45,490 bases of DNA from Bacteroidota bacterium. GTDB taxonomy: Bacteria; Bacteroidota; Bacteroidia; Bacteroidales; GCA-2711565. How positions within the stretch are numbered: the stretch's first letter is position 1; every line of letters begins with the position of its first letter. Both the position numbers and the translations under genes were made by a program. The DNA lies in the NCBI GenBank assembly GCA_003353955.1, contig PIVJ01000014.1:1-45490 (forward strand). The letters run 5' to 3'. Of the stretch, positions 6,876-14,313 are shown piece by piece. The notes under the pieces are model-generated. The model did not search any database. It saw only the letters and a list, made by a program, of their open reading frames with translations, and had not been told where the DNA came from.

Positions 6876-9227
6876 ATGAATAAAGAAATTATAAATATTG
6901 TTGATCAGATTATACTGAAGCATGGTAAAACAGTGAATCAAGTGATTCCCATCTTGCAGGCCATTCAGAATGAATTTAATTTCTTACCTGAGGAAGCCTT
7001 GGAATATGTTTGTAAGAATACCAAAATTAGCGCAGCTCGAATCTACGGAGTTTCAACCTTTTATTCGCAATTCAGACATAAACCTGTTGGAAAACATATC
7101 ATTAAAATATGTGTTGGAACGGCCTGTCACGTGAAAGGTGCGATGCAGGTTTACAATGCATATCTACGAGAATTAAATATCGTTGACGAAAATGAAAATA
7201 CCGATCCCAACGGCCTTTTTACAGTAGAAAAAGTAGCATGTCTCGGCTGTTGTACAATCGCTCCTGTTGTTCAAATTGACAATATTACTTATGGACACCT
7301 TACTACTGACAACGTTTCTGACACCTTAATTGATTTCCAATCAGCGAAGAATAATCCTAAACAAACTTATGATGGAATAGGAACGGAAACTGAGAATCTT
7401 CAGGGTGAAATCCGATTGGGCCTTGGCTCTTGTTGTGTAGCCAGTGGGAGTTCTCTGGTTAAAGATGAGCTGGAAGGAATAATTGCCAATAGCAAAATTA
7501 ATGTAAATGTGAAGCAAGTTGGCTGTGTAGGTATTTGTAATCAGGTGCCGATGTTGGAAATTCACAAACCCGGAAAATCACCAATATTTTATACAAAAAT
7601 TAAGGCTGAAGAAGTAAGTGGAGTTATTAGGAAACACTTTAAACCTGTAAATTTATTGAATCGGTTAAAAAGTGATTTCTTTAATTATTTTGAAGGGATC
7701 GTTTTTAATGAAATACCCAAATCCACTTCCAGGTATGAGAGTGATAGAAGAGATACACCTGTATCCGAATTTCTTAATGCACAAATCAATATCGCCACTG
7801 AATATCGAGGAGCAATTAAACCAACTGATCTTGAAGAATACAAAGATTTAGGAGGTTTCTCAGCTTTCAAAAAATGCGTAACGCAATTATCTCCTAAAGA
7901 AATTATTGCTACAATCAAAAGCAGTGGATTAAAAGGAAGGGGAGGAGCAGGATTTTTGACGGGACTAAAATGGGAGTTGGTTGAAAAAGAAATTTCTGAT
8001 AAAAAGTATGTCATTTGTAATGGTGACGAAGGAGACCCTGGTGCATTCATGGATCGAATGTTACTTGAATCATATCCTTTCAGAGTCATTGAAGGGATGT
8101 TAATTGCAGCTTATTCAGTTGGCGCATCCGAAGGGTTATTTTACATAAGAGCTGAGTATCCCCTTGCAGTAAGGCGCATTAACGAAGCATTGCTACTCTG
8201 TAAAGCGGAAGGCTTGATTGGAGAACGAATCTTTAATAGTGATTTCTCTTTTAATCTGGAGATGTTTGAAGGTGCGGGCGCTTTTGTTTGTGGTGAAGAA
8301 ACAGCCTTGATTGCTTCGGTTGAAGGAAACCGTGGGATGCCTAAAGTGAGGCCCCCATTCCCGGCTCATCAAGGATTATGGAGGAAACCAACCTTAGTTA
8401 ATAATACCGAAACCTATTCATTGATTTCCTGGATTGTAAGAAATGGAGCTGATGCGTTTAGTAATATTGGCTCTGAAAATAGCAAAGGCACTAAAGTCTT
8501 TGCATTGGCCGGAAAAATAAACAGGGGCGGATTAATTGAAGTCCCGATGGGGATTAGTGTAAAAACTATTGTTGAGGAAATTGGAGGGGGTATTCCTAAT
8601 GGTAAAAAGTTTAAGGCCGTTCAAATTGGAGGCCCTTCAGGAGGATGCATCCCGGCTTCTTTGGCTAACATTTCAATAGATTTCGAATCATTGAATGAGG
8701 CTGGAGCCATGATGGGCTCAGGCGGATTAATCGTGCTTGATGAAGACGATTGCATGGTAGATATTGCAAAATATTTTATTTCGTTCACGCAAAATCAAAG
8801 TTGTGGAAAATGTACTTTTTGCAGGATAGGAACTACTCGAATGCTGGATATTCTAACTAAAATTTCCAGTGGAAATGGTAAACTGGCTGACCTTGATTTG
8901 CTTGAACGACTGGCTAAATCTACTAAAAAAGGTAGTTTATGTGGATTGGGAAGAACAGCCCCAAATCCCGTTTTATCTAGCTTGACTCATTTTAGAGAAG
9001 AGTATGAAGCACACATTGATGGAAAATGCCCAACAGGAAAGTGTACTGAAATGATTACATACACCATTACCAACGATTGTAATGGTTGTACCAAATGTGC
9101 ACAAAAATGCCCAAGCGATGCCATCGAAACAAGGCCGTACTACCTACATGAGATAGATACTGAGAAATGTATAAAATGTGATATATGCAAGCAAGTTTGT
9201 CCAATTGATGCCGTTATAACTATTTAA
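6876..9227 (+). CDS. NuoE-NuoF fusion with C-terminal 2[4Fe-4S] ferredoxin
   Basis: This 783-residue cytosolic flavoprotein combines two subunits that are usually separate. Residues 1-150 are NuoE-like with [2Fe-2S] ligands Cys79, Cys84, Cys122 and Cys126. Residues 180-250 are a second thioredoxin-fold [2Fe-2S] domain with Cys187, Cys217 and Cys221. Residues 300-715 are the NuoF domain with the FMN loop GRGGAGF (354-360), the NAD-site CNGDEGDPGAF (381-391) and its [4Fe-4S] ligands 643/646/649/689. The tail is a two-cluster ferredoxin (735/738/741/745 and 765/768/771/775). The architecture matches HydB/HndC- or Bfu/StnB-type NAD(H)-oxidising subunits with the HydC-like partner fused in front. 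In the second domain the usual first cysteine appears to be Gly182, while Cys186 sits beside Cys187. It should exchange electrons between NADH and ferredoxin-type carriers. Confidence 0.92.
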   Translation: MNKEIINIVDQIILKHGKTVNQVIPILQAIQNEFNFLPEEALEYVCKNTKISAARIYGVSTFYSQFRHKPVGKHIIKICVGTACHVKGAMQVYNAYLRELNIVDENENTDPNGLFTVEKVACLGCCTIAPVVQIDNITYGHLTTDNVSDTLIDFQSAKNNPKQTYDGIGTETENLQGEIRLGLGSCCVASGSSLVKDELEGIIANSKINVNVKQVGCVGICNQVPMLEIHKPGKSPIFYTKIKAEEVSGVIRKHFKPVNLLNRLKSDFFNYFEGIVFNEIPKSTSRYESDRRDTPVSEFLNAQINIATEYRGAIKPTDLEEYKDLGGFSAFKKCVTQLSPKEIIATIKSSGLKGRGGAGFLTGLKWELVEKEISDKKYVICNGDEGDPGAFMDRMLLESYPFRVIEGMLIAAYSVGASEGLFYIRAEYPLAVRRINEALLLCKAEGLIGERIFNSDFSFNLEMFEGAGAFVCGEETALIASVEGNRGMPKVRPPFPAHQGLWRKPTLVNNTETYSLISWIVRNGADAFSNIGSENSKGTKVFALAGKINRGGLIEVPMGISVKTIVEEIGGGIPNGKKFKAVQIGGPSGGCIPASLANISIDFESLNEAGAMMGSGGLIVLDEDDCMVDIAKYFISFTQNQSCGKCTFCRIGTTRMLDILTKISSGNGKLADLDLLERLAKSTKKGSLCGLGRTAPNPVLSSLTHFREEYEAHIDGKCPTGKCTEMITYTITNDCNGCTKCAQKCPSDAIETRPYYLHEIDTEKCIKCDICKQVCPIDAVITI

Positions 9228-9228
9228 A

Positions 9229-10800
9229 ATGATTAAACTAACGATAGACGGAATTAAAATCTCAGTAGCTGAAGGAACTACTGTACATACTGCTGCAAAG
9301 CAACTGGGAGTGGAGATTCCAACGATGTGCTATTTAGAAGGCGCGGGTTTCCATAACCACCCAGCTTGTATGGTTTGTCTTGTGAAAGATAAGAGTTCTG
9401 GCAAGTTACTACCAAGTTGTGCACTTCCGGCGGTAAATAATATGAATATAACCACACGCGATGAAGAAGTTATGAATGCCCGGAAAGAGGCATTGGAGCT
9501 TTTAATGAGTGATCATGTTGGTGATTGTGATGCCCCATGCCGCTTAGGATGTCCTGCCTATATGAACATTCCATTGATGAATCGCCTGATTGCGAAAGGA
9601 AATTTTCAGAAAGCCATTTCCATTGTTAAGGAAGAGATTGCATTGCCTCATATTTTAGGATATATTTGCCCAGCTCCATGCGAAAAGGTTTGTAGACGAA
9701 ATGAAATTGATTATTCCGTTCAAATTTGTCAGTTGAAGAAATTTGTTGCGGCAACTGATTTGCAAAATAATCGCATCTACTTCCCCAAAAAAGATCCGGC
9801 ATCTGCTAAAAAAGTTGCGGTAATTGGAAGTGGCCCTGCGGGTCTGGCAAGTGCATTCTATTTATTACGGGATGGGCATAGCTGTACCATCTATGATAAA
9901 AATGAAATGGCCGGCGGTTCATTGAGGTATCAGCAAATGGATAAGCCCTTACCACCTGAGGTGTTAGATGCTGAGATTGAGTATTTAAAATCCTATGGCG
10001 TTGATTTCAAATTAAATTCATACATAAATCAAAACGTTGTTAATGCATTTCGGAAAAATGGTTTCGATGCAATCATTCTGGCAACAGGGGCAAATACAGT
10101 ATCAAATTTATTGATAGATGCTTTGGATTTAAGCGAGAATGGAATGAACGTAAATCCGGATACATTTGAAACTTCTGTGGTCGGTGTTTTCGCGTGTGGA
10201 AGTGCTGTTCGAACACTCAAAATGGCTGTTCGATCTGTTGCGCAGGGAAAAGCAGCCGCACACTCAGTTACTACATTTCTTAATGGAAATACTCCAGAGA
10301 AAGGTAAGCGCATATTCAATTCTAAATTTGGAAAATTAGCAGAAGAGGAATTTGATGAGTACTTGAAAGAAGCACCAAATAGAAGGAATTTAACAGAAAA
10401 ATATACTGGGCTGAAATCTTATACAATTGAGAATGCTAAAGCCGAAGCAGATCAATGCATGCATTGCGATTGCCGTAAAATGAATAATTGTTTACTAAGA
10501 ATTCATTCAGATACTTATCAAATTGATCGGAGAAATTTCTTGCTTGGTAAACGGAATAACGTAAGCAAGTTTTTTAAGCAGGATATGATTGTTTATGAAC
10601 CGGAAAAATGCATAAAATGTAGCTTGTGCGTTGAAATATCTGCCAGGAAGAAAGAAGAAATAGGATTCACACACATTGGCCGGGGATTTGATGTGAAAAT
10701 AAAAGCACCTTTTGGAAAATCGATAGATGAAGCATTAACTTCAACTGCAATCGAATGTGCGAATGCTTGTCCAACCGGAGCCATTTCATTAATTGAATAA
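9229..10800 (+). CDS. NuoG/GltD-like Fe-S flavoprotein lacking the NAD(P)H subdomain
   Basis: This 523-residue protein starts with a NuoG/HydA-type [2Fe-2S] ferredoxin (Cys34, 47, 50, 64). A GltD-like N-terminal Fe-S region follows (100/104/108 and 147/151/155), then an FAD domain with G-x-G-x-x-G at 200-205, A-T-G at 285-287 and F-A-C-G at 321-324. The C-terminus has a NuoG-like [4Fe-4S] motif (461/464/467/510 or 514). In GltD and NfnB/StnA proteins a second Rossmann domain for NAD(P)H lies between the ATG and the FACG-type motif; here only about 30 residues separate them, so that domain seems deleted. The FAD therefore probably takes electrons only from the Fe-S chain or a protein partner. 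The gene starts one base after its NuoEF neighbour's stop. Confidence 0.88.
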   Translation: MIKLTIDGIKISVAEGTTVHTAAKQLGVEIPTMCYLEGAGFHNHPACMVCLVKDKSSGKLLPSCALPAVNNMNITTRDEEVMNARKEALELLMSDHVGDCDAPCRLGCPAYMNIPLMNRLIAKGNFQKAISIVKEEIALPHILGYICPAPCEKVCRRNEIDYSVQICQLKKFVAATDLQNNRIYFPKKDPASAKKVAVIGSGPAGLASAFYLLRDGHSCTIYDKNEMAGGSLRYQQMDKPLPPEVLDAEIEYLKSYGVDFKLNSYINQNVVNAFRKNGFDAIILATGANTVSNLLIDALDLSENGMNVNPDTFETSVVGVFACGSAVRTLKMAVRSVAQGKAAAHSVTTFLNGNTPEKGKRIFNSKFGKLAEEEFDEYLKEAPNRRNLTEKYTGLKSYTIENAKAEADQCMHCDCRKMNNCLLRIHSDTYQIDRRNFLLGKRNNVSKFFKQDMIVYEPEKCIKCSLCVEISARKKEEIGFTHIGRGFDVKIKAPFGKSIDEALTSTAIECANACPTGAISLIE

Positions 10801-10809
10801 TTAAGTAAA

Positions 10810-11937
10810 ATGAAAATAGCAAAAACGACACTATCTGTTCTATTCCTTGTGATAGCAATTTTATTTGGTACATCCAAAAGCAGCAAAGCACAAACTACCG
10901 ACTGCTGGCCTTCATTTCGTGCAAATCAAGAACTAACAGGATATACACCTGTTTCTATAGGTAATTCATTAAAGTTACAATGGTCTTTTAAAACAGAAGA
11001 TGCGATACAATCATCCGCTGTGGTATGCGACAATCAGATTTTTATTGGTTCTAACGATGGATATATTTATTCATTTTCAATGGATGGTAAACTAATATGG
11101 AAGTATCGTGCTGAAACATCTATTGAAGCCGCCCCTTTGGTTCTGGATAATACAATTTATGTCGGATCGCTTGAGGGAATGTTGTTTGCTTTAGATGCAA
11201 AAACAGGGAAATTAAAATGGAAGTACGAAACAGATGGACAAATTTCCGGTGCATCCGGCTGGATCTATTCACCTGATAAAAAGGAAAAATGGATTATCAC
11301 CGGAAGTTACGATTTTTTTCTGCATTGTGTGAAAGCGAAGAACGGAGAATTGGTTTGGAAGTTCGAGGCAGATAATTACATAAATGGTGCTCCGGCTACC
11401 AATGGCGAAATTACATTATTTGGGGGTTGTGATGGCTATTTGCATATAATAAACGTGGATAATGGGGAGGAGAATGATAAGATTGATGTAGGAACTTATA
11501 TTGCGTCATCAGCAGCCATCAAGGATAACATCGCATTTTATGGTAATTATGATGGTGATTTCTACTGTACTAATCTGAAAACCAGAAAAATATTATGGAA
11601 ATATGAGGCAGGACCTTTTCTGGGCTCACCGGCAGTAGCGGATGGAAAAGTTGTGATTGGATCGCAGGATAAGAATGTTTATTGTTTTGATCAAAAAACC
11701 GGTGAGATTATTTGGAAATTCAATACACTGAGAAAGATTGATGGCTCAGCTGTGATTGCGGGCAACAAAGTTGTCATTGGTTCCGGAGATGGAAGAATGT
11801 ATATTTTCGATCTTAAAACCGGCGAAAAAATTTGGTCGTACGAAATTGGAGCTTCACTAACAAGTACACCTGCGGTTGTGGATGGAATGATTATTATTGG
11901 TGGAGAAGACGGTGTGGTTTATGCGTTTAGCTGGTAA
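10810..11937 (+). CDS. Secreted PQQ-like beta-propeller protein
   Basis: This 375-residue protein has a cleavable signal peptide (about residues 1-28, ending S-S-K-A-Q), so it is soluble in the periplasm or lipid-free at the surface. The rest is a very regular PQQ-like propeller of about seven or eight blades. Each blade has the pattern 'GS-x-DG-x-x-Y/F ... KTGE-x-x-WK/WSY' (TGKLKWKYE, NGELVWKFE, TGEIIWKF, TGEKIWSYE). It is the last gene of the redox operon, 9 bases after the flavoprotein. This is the BamB-like pattern, and the surrounding genes make outer-membrane assembly unlikely as its role. Cofactor binding is not shown by the sequence. Confidence 0.85.
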   Translation: MKIAKTTLSVLFLVIAILFGTSKSSKAQTTDCWPSFRANQELTGYTPVSIGNSLKLQWSFKTEDAIQSSAVVCDNQIFIGSNDGYIYSFSMDGKLIWKYRAETSIEAAPLVLDNTIYVGSLEGMLFALDAKTGKLKWKYETDGQISGASGWIYSPDKKEKWIITGSYDFFLHCVKAKNGELVWKFEADNYINGAPATNGEITLFGGCDGYLHIINVDNGEENDKIDVGTYIASSAAIKDNIAFYGNYDGDFYCTNLKTRKILWKYEAGPFLGSPAVADGKVVIGSQDKNVYCFDQKTGEIIWKFNTLRKIDGSAVIAGNKVVIGSGDGRMYIFDLKTGEKIWSYEIGASLTSTPAVVDGMIIIGGEDGVVYAFSW

Positions 11938-11954
11938 AATGTTGTAATATAGAA

Positions 11955-12002
11955 TTAAATCAGTGAGACGTTGATTTGGTGAAACAACATTCATTAGGCG
12001 AA
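11955..12002 (+). repeat. Repeat B, copy 1
   Basis: A 48-bp segment that recurs at 44942-44989 in the same orientation with 42 identical positions. It contains the core AGACGTTGAT and ends TTAGGCGAA. It is directly followed by repeat A copy 2, so the two families are adjacent here but separate elsewhere. Confidence 0.8.
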
Positions 12003-12007
12003 GTGAT

Positions 12008-12077
12008 ATTCCCACGCCCCTTGGAGCGAAATAAAATAGCATCCATCATGATAGTCCGTCCGCTTGCGGCGGGGAGC
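12008..12077 (+). repeat. Structured repeat A, copy 2
   Basis: The second copy of the structured repeat seen at 191-260, in the same orientation. It keeps the central ATAGCATCCATCATGATAG block and the right-hand CCGC/GCGG hairpin, here as the perfect CCGCTTGCGG. It lies just after the redox operon and just before a truncated gene tail. Confidence 0.8.
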
Positions 12078-12124
12078 TTTATTAAAATATTGCTGACGAA
12101 TTAAAGTCTGCCTAATTAACGTAA

Positions 12125-12226
12125 AATGATGAAAAGATTGAAACTCTTAATAGTCCCGGAAACGGTGATACTTATTGGGTAGATGCAAAAATTATTAAAG
12201 AACTAAAACCGAAAAGCTTAAAATGA
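12125..12226 (+). pseudogene. Truncated gene tail upstream of the glycosyltransferase
   Basis: An open frame that begins right after a TAA (12122-12124) without a start codon and encodes 33 residues ending in KELKPKSLK. Its stop TGA overlaps the glycosyltransferase start as ATGA, the typical spacing of two genes in an operon. I read it as the 3-prime end of a gene whose front has been removed, with the break near the repeat pair at 11955-12077. I do not recognise the protein family. The composition (NSPGNGDTYWVDAK) looks like real coding sequence. It could still be a chance frame. Confidence 0.5.
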
Positions 12227-13521
12227 AAATTATAAATATTGTACCGGGATTTGGCGGGTCATTTTATTGTGGCAATTGTTTAAGGGATAGCTCCTATGTT
12301 AGGTCTCTGGTTGAGGCCGGGCATGATGCGGTAACCTTACCCATATATTTGCCATTAACGCTAAATGGAGAAAAGCAATCAGACACCCCCGTTTTTTATG
12401 GCGCAATTAATATCTATTTAAAACAGAAGTTTCCGTTTTTGAGAAAGATGCCAACATGCTTGGAGAACTTCTTTAATTCCGGATTCTTATTGAAATATGC
12501 TGCAAGAAAAGCCGACTCAACACGTGCACATGGATTAGAAGAAATGACAATTTCAATGCTTAAAGGGCACGAAGGCTATCAAAAAGAGGAACTTAAACAT
12601 CTCATTAACTTTCTAAAAAATCAAGAGAAACCTGATATTGTTCATTTATCTAATGCACTCTTAATGGGGTTGGCTAAAAAAATAAAAGAAGAATTAGGAA
12701 TTCCGGTGGTATGTTCGTTGCAGGATGAAGATGTATGGATAGATGCCATGGATGATTCTTATCAGGAGAAACTTTGGAATCTATTTAGTGAAAAAGCAAA
12801 AGATGTTGATGCATTTATCGCCGTGAGTCAATTTTACGGAGATGTGATGAAAAAACGCATGAATATTTCCGATGATAAATTGAACGTAATTCATGTTGGG
12901 ATTGATCCTGAAGTTTTTGAAATGTCAGCCCTGGCATTTGATCCGCCGGTAATAGGTTTTATGTCGCGAATGAATGGTGAAAACGGTTTTGAAGTGTTGA
13001 TTGATGCGTATATCAAACTCAAATTAAGATCAGAATTTAATAATGTTAGGCTGCGATTATCGGGTGGAATGACGGGTGACGATAAGCAATTTATTCAAAA
13101 ACAGATCAATAAATTAAAGAATAATAATTTTCTTAAGGATGTTGAATTTGTGGAAGAATATAAAGAAAAATATCTCAATGCATTTTTTCAACCATTAACT
13201 TTGTTATCTGTGCCTGTTTTAAAAGGGGAGGCATTTGGATTGTACCAGATCGAATCGTTGGCTTGCGGAGTACCGTTAGTTCAACCGGCTCTTGGGGCTT
13301 TCCCCGAAATTATTGAGGCTACACAGGGTGGCGTAACTTATACTCCAAATAATGCAACGGCATTGGCAAATAAACTGGCGGAGGTTTTGAGTAATCCCGA
13401 TCAATTGATTGCAATGAGTAAAGCAGGCAGGGCAAGCATAGAAGATCATTTTAGTAGCCGAAAATTAATTAAGAAGATGATGAATGTTTATGAGCGACTT
13501 ATAACAATCAATAATGAATAA
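12223..13521 (+). CDS. GT4-family glycosyltransferase
   Basis: This 432-residue protein has a GT-B fold. The N-terminal nucleotide-fold half starts KIINIVPGFGG and carries an unusual F-Y-C-G-N-C motif near residue 20. The C-terminal half has GT4 signatures: FMSRMNGENG for the sugar-nucleotide loop, GEAFGLYQIESLACGVPLV for the E-x7-E nucleotide-sugar site, and an E-I-I-E helix after it. It presumably transfers a sugar to a lipid or surface glycan at the cytosolic face; acceptor and donor cannot be read. The Cys-x-x-Cys near the N-terminus marks a distinct GT4 subgroup. An ABC transporter follows 100 bases later, so export of the product is plausible but inferred. Confidence 0.85.
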   Translation: MKIINIVPGFGGSFYCGNCLRDSSYVRSLVEAGHDAVTLPIYLPLTLNGEKQSDTPVFYGAINIYLKQKFPFLRKMPTCLENFFNSGFLLKYAARKADSTRAHGLEEMTISMLKGHEGYQKEELKHLINFLKNQEKPDIVHLSNALLMGLAKKIKEELGIPVVCSLQDEDVWIDAMDDSYQEKLWNLFSEKAKDVDAFIAVSQFYGDVMKKRMNISDDKLNVIHVGIDPEVFEMSALAFDPPVIGFMSRMNGENGFEVLIDAYIKLKLRSEFNNVRLRLSGGMTGDDKQFIQKQINKLKNNNFLKDVEFVEEYKEKYLNAFFQPLTLLSVPVLKGEAFGLYQIESLACGVPLVQPALGAFPEIIEATQGGVTYTPNNATALANKLAEVLSNPDQLIAMSKAGRASIEDHFSSRKLIKKMMNVYERLITINNE

Positions 13522-13623
13522 TTTTTAATGCTTATAATGTTCAGATGAATAAATTAAAACAAATGTTAGAAATTAGGCATTACATAACCAGGGCTTAAAA
13601 TCCAGTATCTAAAAACTAAGTTT

Positions 13624-14307
13624 ATGATCAGTCTTGAAAAAATTAGCAAACACTACCAAAGCAAGAGTAGCCAAAAGGGGAATATTGTTTTGGACGAAAT
13701 ATCCTTATCCATTAATAAGAATGATTCAATAGCTATTGTCGGCCCATCCGGATCGGGGAAAAGTACGTTGCTAAACATTCTTGGAACCTTGGATGTTCCG
13801 TCAAACGGATCGATGAAGTTTCAAGATGCAGCGGTTGATTTGTTGGATGACAAAGAATTATCATTACTCCGAAATCAAAAAGTAGGATTTATATTTCAGA
13901 TGCATCATTTATTACCTCAATTGAATGTGCTGGAAAATGTGTTGCTACCCGTCATTCCCAATGCTTCTAAAAAAGAGAAAAAGGATGCCATGAATAGAGC
14001 AATGAAATTACTGAAGCAGGTCGGACTTGAGGATCATATTCATAAATTCCCAACTCAGCTTTCCGGAGGTGAATGTCAGCGGGTTACCGTGGTCAGGGCA
14101 ATGATTAACAAACCGGATATTATTCTTGCTGATGAACCAACAGGTTCACTGGATCAAAATTCTGCAGCACAAGTTGGTGATTTATTAATCGAGCTTCAGG
14201 AAGAACAGAAAATAGCATTGGTGGTGGTAACGCATTCATTGGAGTTGGCAAATAAAATGAAAATTAAATATAGGTTGGAGAAGGGTAAACTCATACAATT
14301 TAACTAA
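13624..14307 (+). CDS. ABC transporter ATPase, LolD/MacB type
   Basis: A 227-residue ATP-binding subunit. It shows Walker A GPSGSGKST (40-48), the Q-loop FIFQMHHLLPQLNVLENV, the signature LSGGECQRV, Walker B IILADEPTGSLD and the switch histidine in VVTHS. The size and the 'LLPQLNVLENVLLP' segment fit the LolD/MacB/FtsE group, whose permeases carry FtsX domains and work as mechanotransducers rather than classical importers. It sits 6 bases before such a permease, which confirms the pairing. The 102-base gap before it could hold its own promoter, but no clear one is seen. Confidence 0.92.
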   Translation: MISLEKISKHYQSKSSQKGNIVLDEISLSINKNDSIAIVGPSGSGKSTLLNILGTLDVPSNGSMKFQDAAVDLLDDKELSLLRNQKVGFIFQMHHLLPQLNVLENVLLPVIPNASKKEKKDAMNRAMKLLKQVGLEDHIHKFPTQLSGGECQRVTVVRAMINKPDIILADEPTGSLDQNSAAQVGDLLIELQEEQKIALVVVTHSLELANKMKIKYRLEKGKLIQFN

Positions 14308-14313
14308 ATCAGG

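Noticed and set aside
6876-10800. An [FeFe]-hydrogenase or formate dehydrogenase system
   Set aside because: The NuoEF and NuoG-like pieces suggest it, but no H-cluster motifs (such as TSCCPxW) and no molybdopterin domain are present in the window.
431-11937. True PQQ-dependent dehydrogenases
   Set aside because: The propellers have the repeat pattern only. No dehydrogenase domain, cytochrome c CxxCH motif or PQQ synthesis genes are seen, so I call them PQQ-like propellers.
11857-12042. Minus-strand ORF over the operon end
   Set aside because: It overlaps the propeller gene and both repeats, and its composition follows the repeats rather than a protein.
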